Positions 1 to 64,000 of a stretch of DNA of 64,000 bases are shown piece by piece. How positions within the stretch are numbered: the first letter of the stretch is position 1; every line of letters begins with the position of its first letter. The notes under the pieces are model-generated. The model ran no database searches and was not told where the DNA came from. It saw only the letters and a list, made by a program, of their open reading frames with translations. The DNA is from Eleginops maclovinus (taxonomy: Eukaryota; Chordata; Actinopteri; Perciformes; Eleginopidae), in assembly GCF_036324505.1 (NCBI RefSeq), contig NC_086354.1, positions 22,201,207 to 22,265,206 on the forward strand. Direction: 5' to 3'. The position numbers and the translations under genes are program-made.

Positions 1-540
1 AAACATTAATTTACAAAAATGAATCCAGAGTAGTTTGGGACAGAAGGAATTCCCCCTCACGTGATAGTGTGTGTGTGTGTGTGAGAAGCGGCTTCATTTC
101 TCTGTTTGGATAAGAACTTCTCAGGCGGCATTACATTTTGATACGCTGTAGATGAACAGTTGGTGGCGTCAGATGTCTGTTTGCAGTTTGGAGACATATA
201 ATGACAATATGACAGTTTTCCTGTGGACGTTTCTCAATGATCCCACCTCCTAGCCACAATGTCATTTTCTTTAAGATTTTCAATAAATCCCAGATAATCC
301 ATTTTTTCAAATATTTGTTTATGAGGGCTGCACGATTTGGAAGAAATAGCGATTATTTTGACTGATATTGCCTTACTGATTTGAATTGTTAAAGTGAACG
401 ATCATAATTTAAACATTGTTCACGCTATCATTGAAAACTCAGGGTTGTTTAAAGACGCAGCAAGAAGCTCCAAACACACAGGGACACCATCTCCACAGAC
501 TCCTGAATGCTCCACTAAGCACTCTAATTAAATATATTAG

Positions 541-673
541 GTCAAGAAATGTCACTCAACTGTATTAGTTTAGTTGAAAGCAATAATATAAAGTTGAACC
601 TAATACTTTTTATTTAAACGTAATTATATTGGTTTCAACTAACCTAATACAGTTATGTGACATTTGTTGACCC
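541..673. repeat. imperfect inverted repeat, foldback element
   Basis: Two arms of about 40 bp, at 541-580 and 633-673, are near-perfect reverse complements. Each arm includes a stretch like ctgtattag next to a tgtcac motif. The AT-rich centre is about 50 bp. It looks like a small foldback or MITE-type element of unknown family. Confidence 0.6.
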
Positions 674-1027
674 AACAAATTTAATTTAATTCAAGTCAAT
701 GGTTCAGTTTTTCAGTGTTCACAAGGTAATCTTTACCTGTGTCTTGGTGTGTTTTGGTCCTGGGAACATAGTGTCTCTTAAGCTATTTTAGTTTAAAGCA
801 GATGCCTGTTTGCTTCAAGGGTAACCAATAAGAAAATCTGTGAGTCCAGCAGCAAAAACAACGAGTTAAAGCATAGTAGATCCAAGACTCAGCTCATAAA
901 TTCTGACTCATATTTGGAATATAGTGACAGAAAATTTGCCCAAACTGAAGCACATTTACTTTAATATTTACTCAAGTTATTTTCCCACCAAAGATCTGAC
1001 AATGTGAAAGCTTCTTCCTTTAGAGGG

Positions 1028-1069
1028 GGATTTATTCAACCTCCAAGTTGTTGGAGGTTGAATAAATCC
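1028..1069. repeat. perfect 19-bp inverted repeat with 4-nt loop
   Basis: The arms 1028-1046 and 1051-1069 are exact reverse complements around the loop gttg. Both strands of the stem include AATAAA. It lies about 450 nt downstream of the cntnap5 stop on its transcript strand, so it would form a hairpin in the 3' UTR or at the transcript end. Confidence 0.85.
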
Positions 1070-1514
1070 ATGGAGGGTTTGTGGATGACTTTGTAAAATA
1101 GGAGAAATCATATGATCACAAACAAATAAATACTGTCTGATAAAAAACAACATCCAGTCAATGTCAAGTCTTTTACATACGAGTACCCATCTCAGTCATA
1201 AGGAACACCCGACCACAAGAGGATTCTACTGAAACCTCCATTATTTCATTGTGACATTAGTCAGAGAGTCATACAAAGACATTAAATCAACATTTACATT
1301 TTTGAGCATTTACAGTTGAAACAAGGATAACACCTCATAACTCCAACACTGTTGTATAAGTATATTCACAATTTACAGTAAAGCAACAGACGCACAAATC
1401 TGTGTGAACTGTTCTGCCTCCAGATCCTGCGGAGCCGCTGGAGTGGAGTCTCTTGAGTGTCTCTGAGAGAAGGGCAAAGTCCCGAGGCGTGTCACCGGGT
1501 CATCAGGCCTGCAG

Positions 1515-55898
<54,384 letters not shown>

Positions 55899-56416
55899 TC
55901 ATGATGATCAATGCATATTCTGCAATATCTGAGGGGACCTTGTAAAATAGCAATTTAAAGAAACTGTGGCTCTGATTTTTGTACTACCTTTTGGCTTCTT
56001 CAGAATCAAATATTGCGTTTCAGCTGATCTTTATTCGAGTCAAAACATTTGTTGTTTCGTATTCAAGTGACGTGCACATTTTTAAATGATCACTTATCTT
56101 TTTTTTTTGTCCAAAGGAAAAAGCAGCATGCATGAAAGGATCACACAGATGAAGAAGAAAGTCGGAACTTTGAAAAAAAAGTGAAATTTTTAGGAGAAAG
56201 TGATAATCGGACATTTTGAAAAAGAAATCCGAAGAAAAAACATTGGGAGACAAAAAAGTGTGAATTGTTAAAGGAAGATGGAGAAGGAGTTAGAATAATA
56301 AGTCAGAAATTAAAAGTCAACATCTAACCCATCCTAGTGTTATTGGGATGCTACATGCACAGGGGAGGGACACCCCCGGTTCAAGTGGCACTTCAACCGG
56401 TTCCCTAGCCAAAGTT

Positions 56417-56656
56417 TCCACAGATTATCTACCAGGAGTGGGGTTTGAACCCACGAGGGCTTATGCCCATTGGATCTTAAGTCCAACGCCTTAACCACTC
56501 GGCCATCCTGGTTGCAAGATGCTGTAATGAATAAATTAAAACAACCATTCAACAAGGTTTAGAATAGCACAGATAGTGAAACAGAATACTAAGTAATGAG
56601 CTAGGAGGATCTTCACATTTTTCCGCCTCAGTATCTAAGGAGCAGAGTGTTATCAT
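56417..56656 (-). repeat. duplicated tRNA-containing block, copy A
   Basis: About 240 bp containing the tRNA at 56430 and its 5' flank (taatgaataaattaaaa, aggtttagaatagcacag, tttttccgcctcagtatcta). The block recurs at 58260-58497 with few differences. Confidence 0.9.
56430..56512 (-). tRNA. tRNA-Leu (anticodon TAA)
   Basis: 83 nt on the minus strand. The acceptor stem ACCAGGA/TCCTGGT and anticodon arm with TAA pair fully. The variable arm is GGGCATAAGCCC and the T loop TTCAAAC. A box TGGCCGAGTGG and B box GGTTCAAACCC are intact. It shares about 140 bp of 5' flank with the copy at 58273. No close TTTT terminator is seen. Confidence 0.92.
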
Positions 56657-57817
56657 GCGTCCGAAGTGTTCTCCAGAGTGGAAATCACAGCTCGGAGATC
56701 GACAGTTAAGACCACGCTGAGGGCATCACAATATCAGACGCAGCTGGAGATGGATAATAATTCTCCATCTGTTTGTCTGGGAGAAAAAGTGCTGAGTTGT
56801 TAAAAACAGAAGGATGTGAGCTCACTGATTCTGAGAGGGGAAAATAATCAGCAATAAAGAAATGAATTGTGTCGTTAAATAACACACAAAGAAACAAAAT
56901 CAAATCCAAAGTTTGTCACAGCTTCATCTCTGTCGAGTCTGTGGATGTTGGCACACGAAAGGCTCTAATCATAGAGAGGCCGGTCTTATGTTCCCCAGGT
57001 GGAAACAGGTCCTTCAGCTGTAATGGCGCCACGGTAGATGAATGAACAGTGTGATAATGTGGATGAATGAATGCTGTAATCATGCCGTGTTGTTAAGATG
57101 AATGGCGTCCAGACCGGCTCATTACAGGCTGATCCTGATGGAGACGAATCAGTGTTGTCAGAAGGAACCTCCATGATGCTTTATGGACGGCAATCAAAAC
57201 GTCATGTTTTATACCGTAATGCAATAGTTATTATTTGAATTGGCTTCTCTTTGCAATCAAACCCCATAAATATACTGCATTGTGGTGCACTTTAAACTTA
57301 ATCGTGGAAAATGAGTTAAAAATGTTCAGCTAGTCCCCCGCTCCATCCCACTAATGTTCATACAGTCTCTTGATTATCTTTACATAAAAGTACAGTGAAA
57401 TAAAAAGATTGAGGCAAGTATTTAATTGTTTGTGGGGCCCTGCAGCTGTACCCATCCTTATCGTTTATCATTCGGATAAACTGTAACGGTAATGAGACAC
57501 ACTGTGTTAGTGCAGCCCGTAGTGTAATTGTACCCCAAACATAAATACAGATGAACATCAGCTCAATGATCATTCACAGCTTTCCCCTCTGTCAGCCAAT
57601 CTAACGCTGCCTCCATGTAAAGCCTCTCTGTTAATGGATGTTGTTCTCCAGCGCTGAGATAAGAGCCAATTACTCTGATTCACGCTGCGGTCTGATCCTC
57701 TGACAACACCGCTTCAGCTTCCATTACTCCGTCAACATTAGTGTACTTCATCTCAGCGGCGCAAGGTCTTCATCTGCCACTCAGTATCCACCACGCCATG
57801 ATGATCTCACTGTTTCA

Positions 57818-58032
57818 AGAGGACATATTATGCTCAATTTCAGGCTCATTTTTTGTATTTTCTGCCTACATAGTGATGTCACTATGTTACAAAAGTAAAC
57901 AAAGGAGTCGCATAGGGGCGTTTCAGACCGGGATTATGATTTTAGACTTTGCAGACCATGTACAAAAACCTATATAACACACTATAGGAAAGGGGAAATC
58001 CCCCCAAAAAAGCATAATAGGGCGTCTTTAAA
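57818..58032 (+). mobile_element. GGGCCC-ended dispersed element, diverged copy
   Basis: It starts near gacatattatgctcaatttc and ends AAAGCATAATAGGGCGTCTTTAA. The central Y-box block is deleted, and the right block aacctatataacacactata is kept. Confidence 0.8.
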
Positions 58033-58259
58033 ACAGGAACGACGCTCAATTTAAGAAGAGACATTCTTCACAACGGTGCTGGATTATGTCGCTTGAGTTT
58101 GTATTGTGTGAAAGGAGCTTCTAGAGCTGCCTTGATCACATCAGTGGCATTGCTACTGCAAGTATTTCGACTACACTGCCCAGAACATCTTGCAGGTCAC
58201 AGATAGTTTGACCTTTCACAGATCCTAAAAAGGATAAACATATGTTTTCGCCACCACCA

Positions 58260-58497
58260 TCCACAGCTTATCTACCAGGAGTGGGGTTTGAACCCACGAG
58301 GGCTTATGCCCATTGGATCTTAAGTCCAACGCCTTAACCACTCAGCCATCCTGGTTGCAAGATGTTGTAATGAATAAATTAAAAGAACCATTCAACAAGG
58401 TTTAGAATAGCACAGATAGTGAAACAGAATACTAAGTAATGAGCTAGGATCTTCACATTTTTCCGCCTCAATATCTAAGGAGCAGAGTGTTATCATT
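58260..58497 (-). repeat. duplicated tRNA-containing block, copy B
   Basis: The second copy of the 56417-56656 block, about 1.84 kb away in direct orientation. It is bracketed by a direct repeat of about 31 bp at 58222-58253 and 58579-58609. Confidence 0.9.
58273..58355 (-). tRNA. tRNA-Leu (anticodon TAA)
   Basis: 83 nt, the same as the copy at 56430 except for one D-arm change (TGGCTGAGTGG), which still fits the A-box consensus. A run of five T on the transcript strand occurs about 40 nt downstream, so this copy has the best candidate pol III terminator of the four. Confidence 0.92.
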
Positions 58498-60949
58498 GAT
58501 CTGCAGGTTAAATGTCAGCTAAGTGAAAGGAAGCCATTTGAAATTACACTCCAGTCTTTCAGTACAGCAGGTTAACACAAGATCCTGAAAAGGATCAACA
58601 TATGTTTTCATGATTTATCCTGAATTCACACTTTGTTTGGCTACTCAAGGGTCGTTCACAAGTAGCACAACAAATCATAACTTCAATAAAAATCTCATCG
58701 GACTTCCTCCTTCTTTGTGTCAAAACTGCTACAAATACACCCTCTAGTTTTTGTGACATGAAATTACAGATTTCCCAGGTTTTAATGGCCATGACTATGA
58801 CAATATTGTGATATTGTGATTTATGAGTTGCAGGAAAATAACAAGTTGATAAAAAAGTACATAACTATAATCAAAATATATCAAATTAAACTCCCCATCC
58901 TATTCATTATATGAGGTTTGGATGTAACAGTGAAGTTGTGATGCTCTATTGATGTTGAAATGCTACAATTAGCCTTTCAAATGTTCATTTATGCATTTGG
59001 AGAGTTTATGAATATTCAATCCAGCCTCCAGCCTGGCCTCAGAAGCTCTGAGCAGTTTCTCTCTGATGGTGAAATTATCTGGTACTAACTGAGTCTGGAA
59101 ACAATTTAGGACACTCTCTTATGGCAGCCATCATTAAGAGTCCTGATGTAGAGTGACATTACTCAGACTGAGCGTCACAGTGGCTCTTTAGTTGGTATTT
59201 TATATTTCCTTCATTAGTAATAGAGTAGTTTTGAGTCTCATACATATTCAATGTGACTCTTTTAAATGTGCTGTAGCTGCTCCACATCATCAGAGGGCCT
59301 GCAGCTCTGTGTTCCCCTGGAGCTGCTCCTGATAGTCTTTATCCCTGCAGGCGTTGACCTGACAGACACTTGTTACTGTGGGTGGTGGGTGGGGGGGGGC
59401 TCAGCGTGAAAAGCAGGGGAATTACAGTAGTCTGAAGAGGTGAAATGAGAGGGACGGCTCTCCAAGGTCGAGTGCGGTAATCCCTGAGGAGATAATGTGT
59501 GGTGAGGGAACACTCACCAGAGAGAGGGAGCGGAGCGGTTTGAAAACATCGGGCAGGTTTTTGCCGTTTAAGAGCTGATGTCCCTGACATTGTGGCCAGT
59601 GGAGCAAACACACAGAGCGCTCAGAGGGAAGTGGAGCTAAATGTTGAATACCTGCTGGACTCTGCAGCCACTGAACCTCGACACTGACCCCGGCTGTGTA
59701 GAACAGAGATCCTTCCTGAATATTAAACTGCTCCTTCATCCTTTACACAAAAACAAACGCTCCTCCTTTCTATTTCTGTCAGATTTGACGTCCAGTGGAG
59801 GACAAACTCCTGGCTTTTACATTTCAGGCATATTTTTGAAGATGTCCGAGCCTTAGTACACTTTCTGTGACACTAGAAGGTTTGATATGGAGAATAAAAC
59901 AAGTAACTTGAGAGCTGTTTTGCTTAAGGATAAAAGCACTTCAGATGCAATTACAGGAGGTAAAACAGGAGGAGAAGAGGCGATTTGGGACACAGAGGCA
60001 AATGTTTGTCTTGAAGAACAGGCCTTCCTCCTTCCTCTGGTGAACAAATGACAGAGTCGAGGCCATGGCTCATTCACCTGCATTGTCCACTTCTTTACTG
60101 TTTTACTGAATAACAAAGTGTCCACAGAGTCCGTGACCGAGCTGCAGACCCTGAATGACGATGAGCTCCATCCATCACCTCAGCAAACAGCAGTGAACAG
60201 AAGGTCCTGCACTTCAGTACTCTGTAAAGCCCCACAAACCCAGAGTTCAGTGCTGCTCAGTGTGAGCCCAGCCCACTTCTTTATCCATTCAGAGCATGCA
60301 GCAGTAAGCAGGATAATGAGGCTCCGGCCATGGTTGTCTTTTGCTCCACAGCACTAACAATCATCCTCCAGTTGTAAATGTTCCTTTTTAGTAATCTGCA
60401 CAACTTCTACCTCCAGTTTGACCCGAAGAGATACGGCTAGGAAGTATTGAAGGAATATAAATACAGTGGTTTGTGTAACTTGTTTATGTGGTGTATTAAT
60501 AATACATAAGTCTGTGCAGAGAGGGAAAACATCCACCACCGTGATAAAGATCATCTATTAATACGTTACATATTTTGCTTCAATTTATCTCTGGGCCAAC
60601 TGGGAAAATGTCTTTTTGCTAAACAACAAGTTAGCAAAGCAATTTAGGATTATTTTTCATTACTTATGTACTTACAAGTATTACTATTTGATCGATTGAT
60701 TAGTCTATAAGGGCAATAGTGAAAAATAGAAGCTTGGGACATAGTTATTATTACTAAGGCTTGTTGATGATCTGCTGCAGCTGGTGAGCTAACTGCTAAC
60801 GTACTATTAACCCCTAACATGCTATTAACGGGGAACATGCTAGCGCTAGCCTGTATTGTGTTGTTTACTTAAGTCTTCTTTCATTTTCAAGTTTCATTTA
60901 GTTTCAGGGTGGGGTAAATTAAATATGACCCAAGTGCAGTCAAAATAAT

Positions 60950-61315
60950 CAAAAGGTTTCTCAACAGAAAGCGAGCGTTCATTAACAAAAAAGCCGATGA
61001 CAATGAAAAAACAAGACCGAACTTAAGCTGAACAAACCGGGGAGCATGAGGAAGGACAAACACGAAGACGGCAAGACATCAGGACTAACTCTGGGGAAAA
61101 GCGACGACGAACGAACAAGGAGTAAAAGACAAGACTAAATACACAGAAGGGTAATCACAGGACAAGACACAGCTGGGGAGGGGAGGAGAAACACGAGGGC
61201 AACAGGTGATCACAATGAGACAATCAGACACAGGAGGTAAAACACAGCAAGTAAGACCAGACAAGACACAAGGAGGAAGATACATTTCAAAATAAAACTA
61301 ACAAAACCCTATAAC
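60950..61315 (-). repeat. dispersed repeat, inverted relative of 55030-55300
   Basis: It contains acaggacaagacacagctgg, caacaggtgatcacaatgag and cattt-ending AT-rich sequence with aaaataaaactaac, matching the reverse complement of the copy in intron 2. Confidence 0.6.
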
Positions 61316-61509
61316 CATGACATTTTGTGCATGAATATAAACTGAAAGACAGAAAAAGGCTCTCTTAAGAAGTTAGCTATGAGAGCTGAAATACATGTGT
61401 TAGCTTACTGGTTGCTAATAAGTTAACAGTTTATTTAATAAGGACATTTCAGTCAGACAACTCACATGTTTCATTGATATGTTTATTAGAAACAGTATAT
61501 AGTTTGAGT

Positions 61510-61870
61510 TTGGCGTCTAGGCTCATCACTCCACATATTAAAGTGGAACATTGAGTGATGATTAGATAACTAACCCCCAAGCCTACAGATGGACGCTGGG
61601 GAGGAAGCTGGGGTGGTGGTGGGGCAGACGAGCATCGCCAACGTGAACGCAGAAGGAGCAGCAGCGGCAGTCAGGTGAACACATCAGCAGCGTGGAAACA
61701 GCAGTAGTAGCAGCAGCAGCATTATCGAGGCAGGCGGATCCAACATCTTAAATAGAGCGCCAGATTAGGAGACTGTGTTTGGTTGGTTGCAAGAGGGACG
61801 AGGGGCATTATGTGCGAACGTATCATTAGTGCTCGAGTTGACTGCCTGAACTAGCTCGCAGGCTTCGCCC
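61510..61870 (-). repeat. dispersed repeat, copy B (inverted relative of 19136-19440)
   Basis: It has tggcgtctaggctcatcact, ttgagtgatgattagataac, agcagcggcagtcaggtgaa and ttcgccccattttt, the complements of blocks in copy A. A CAG/TAG-rich stretch lies near 61680-61722. Confidence 0.7.
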
Positions 61871-62540
61871 CATTTTTGTTAAAGTAACTGCCTAAGAACC
61901 AATAAAGAAACTTAAACAAAGTAGAATACTGTGAAAGTGGAAGATGCATCATCACAAGCTACAAATGCAAAGTTCAAATGAATGCTTTCATTATAAAAAA
62001 TGATTGACACAGAGCGCTAATGGTTCAGTTACAGTAACTAACACATTGACAGTTCTTCACCACAGTGTTAACTAGACTGAAACGATTGAGAAAAACAGGA
62101 ATAATGACCTCATTAAATCATCTGTGACAGCATGCATCAGCTATAAAAATGAACATTAAATCCAAATAACACTTACATGTTGTTATAGCATTTAAATCAT
62201 ACACCATGTTCGATATATATTCGGGCTGTGATAGATAGAACAAGCTGATTAAAGCAGCTGAATTATTCACCAGCAGCGACTATCTGTTCTGGAGCTGCCT
62301 GTGGCCCGACTTGTTAATTGATTAATTGAAATGCAGAGCAGCGCACCGTGCTAACTAATACCCTGAAGGTAAGGACATGGCAGGAGCTCTCCTCCGCTAG
62401 TTTAATTAGCATCGCTTTCACACATAATTAATAGCACAGGGTGAGAGAATCTGATCATGCCTCACACCGTCACATGGCTAATCCACACTGCAACTGCATA
62501 TAGACCTCACCAAGGTATTTAATGCAGTTTATAATCTGAG

Positions 62541-62995
62541 TGATTTTAAGTACTGTACTTAAGTAAAATTTTAAGACACTTGTACTTTACTTTAGTATTT
62601 ACATTTGATGCTACTTCTTCACTGCAATTCAGAGGTAAATGGTGTACTTTTCGTCCACTTCATTTATTTAATACCTTTAGTTGCTAGGCAGATTAGGATA
62701 AATGATGTGAAATATAATCAGCCCTTAAATCAGACTTTAGTTCACCTGCAGTAAATCCAGCAGCTACCCTGCAGTATACAAAGCCATTCAAACTAGCTGC
62801 ACCTTTACCAGCTCTGAGAACACTTTAATGATCAATCATTATAAAACATATCAGAGATATTATTCTGAAATGGACCAATCAGACAATGACTACTTTTACT
62901 GTCGCTACTTTAAGTACATTTAGAGGAGAGTACTTTCTACTTTCACTGGAGGAACATTTAGAATACTTTTACTGTGACAGAGTATTCCTACACTC
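62541..62995 (-). mobile_element. second copy of the 20057-type element, left of the minisatellite
   Basis: It matches the reverse complement of about 20285-20700: cctttagttgctaggcagat, tgcagtatacaaagccattc, agctgcacctttaccagctc and tgatcaatcattataaaaca. Its other end, if present, lies beyond the window because the minisatellite intervenes. Confidence 0.85.
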
Positions 62996-64000
62996 TGGTA
63001 CTTCTACTTTACTCAAGTACAAGACCTGAGTACTTCTACTTCTACTCAAGTACAAGATCTGAGTACTTCTACTTTTACTCAAGTACAAGATCTGAGTACT
63101 TCTACTTTTACTCAAGTACAAGATCAGAGTACTTCTACCTTTACTCAAGTACAAGATCTGAGTACTTCTACTTTTACTCAAGTACAAGATCTGAGTACTT
63201 CTACTTTTACTCAAGTACAAGTTCTGAGTACTTCTACTTTTACTCAATTACAACATCTGAGTACTTCTACTTTTACTCAATTACAACATCTGAGTACTTC
63301 TACTTTACTCAAGTACAAGATCTGAGTACTTCTACTTTTACTCAAGTACAAGATCTGAGTACTTCTACTTTTACTCAAGTACAAGATCTGAGTACTTCTA
63401 CTTTTACTCAAGTACAAGTTCTGAGTACTTCTACTTTTACTCAATTACAACATCTGAGTACTTCTACTTTTACTCAATTACAACATCTGAGTACTTCTAC
63501 TTTACTCAAGTACAAGATCTGAGTACTTCTACTTTTACTCAAGTACAAGATCTACTTTTACTCAAGTACAAGATCTGAGTACTTCTACTTTTACTCAAGT
63601 ACAAGATCTGAGTACTTCTACCTTTACTCAAATACAAGATCAGAGTACTTCTACCTTTACTCAAGTACAAGATCTGAGTACTTCTACTTTTACTCAAGTA
63701 CAAGATCTGAGTACTTCTACTTTTACTCAAGTACAACATCTGAGTACTTCTACTTTTACTCAAGTACAAGATCTGCGTACTTCTACTTTTACTCAAGTAC
63801 AAGATCTGAGTACTTCTACTTTTACTCAAGTACAAGATCTGAGTACTTCTACTTTTACTCAAGAACAAGATCTGAGTACTTCTACTTTTACTCAAGTACA
63901 AGTTCTGAGTACTTCTACTTTTACTCAAGTACAAGATCTGAGTACTTCTACTTTTACTCAATTACAACATCTGAGTACTTCTACTTTACTCAAGTACAAG
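62996..64000 (+). repeat. 32/33-bp minisatellite array, runs off the window
   Basis: About 31 tandem copies of a unit reading gagtacttctacttttactc followed by aagtacaagatct. Variants are agttct, attacaacatct and a 32-bp form with one T fewer. The variants recur in a six-unit higher-order pattern of about 197 bp at 63221 and 63418. Because 33 is divisible by three, long open frames arise on both strands, but they are repeat artefacts. Confidence 0.95.

Larger units (their letters stand above)
1..1514 (-). other. cntnap5 3' untranslated region and downstream flank
   Basis: No coding sequence is seen. On the minus strand AATAAA motifs occur within the palindrome at 1028-1069 and near 608-613; either could serve as the poly(A) signal, but the transcript end cannot be fixed from sequence. 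A short (GT)n run lies at 66-82, and the left part contains an imperfect inverted repeat described separately. Confidence 0.5.

Noticed and set aside
59339..59739. Minus-strand open frames considered as cntnap5 exon 1
   Set aside because: No signal peptide followed by a phase-1 donor; composition and content do not resemble the family N-terminus.
62974..63961. Long repetitive open frames on both strands (tyrosine/phenylalanine-rich and serine-rich)
   Set aside because: They are by-products of a minisatellite whose unit is a multiple of three; there are no start context, domain or flanking exon signals.
62996..64000. Regularly spaced repeats resembling a CRISPR array
   Set aside because: The units are contiguous with no unique spacers and the genome is a vertebrate, so it is an ordinary tandem minisatellite.

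Overview
The window is vertebrate nuclear DNA, almost certainly from a teleost fish. Coding exons are short and separated by GT-AG introns. Dinucleotide microsatellites are abundant. A GTF2IRD2-like hAT transposon, an L1-type retrotransposon fragment, many short inverted-terminal-repeat elements and single-exon fish-type TRIM genes fill the introns. Nothing bacterial or plasmid-like is present.

One gene organises nearly the whole window. On the minus strand, between 55834 and 1515, lie 23 consecutive coding exons of a contactin-associated protein (Caspr/neurexin-IV family). The best match from memory is CNTNAP5. All 23 exons join in frame with consistent phases and no internal stop. They total 3,860 nt, about 1,285 residues, in the order discoidin, LamG1, LamG2, EGF1, fibrinogen-like, LamG3, EGF2, LamG4, transmembrane helix and short cytoplasmic tail ending EYFI. 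By analogy with 24-exon relatives these are exons 2-24. Exon 1 (signal peptide) was not found and is probably upstream of the window, so 55835-64000 is read as part of intron 1.

Intron 21 (7587-17876) holds a tandem duplication of about 4.6 kb (7937-12490 and 12732-17333, plus a partial third copy to 17722). Each full unit carries one intronless TRIM gene (RING, B-boxes, coiled coil, PRY-SPRY) on the opposite strand to cntnap5. The flanks and coiled-coil region of the two copies are nearly identical. Differences cluster in the RING, B-box and SPRY parts, and copy 2 has a shifted C-terminus.

Intron 23 holds a complete hAT element (3350-5812) with 8-bp target duplications and a transposase broken by at least four frame changes. 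Introns 1 and 8-10 hold four well-formed tRNA-Leu(TAA) genes (39514, 40808, 56430, 58273) and decayed copies. A dispersed element with GGGCCC-containing ends occurs about a dozen times. The right edge (62996 to the window end) is a 32/33-bp minisatellite grown inside a transposon-like repeat that also occurs, with only two units, at 20057-20739. Several microsatellites directly abut cntnap5 splice sites. The most striking case is exon 20, flanked by complementary (GT)n and (CA)n tracts with matching 18-bp ends.
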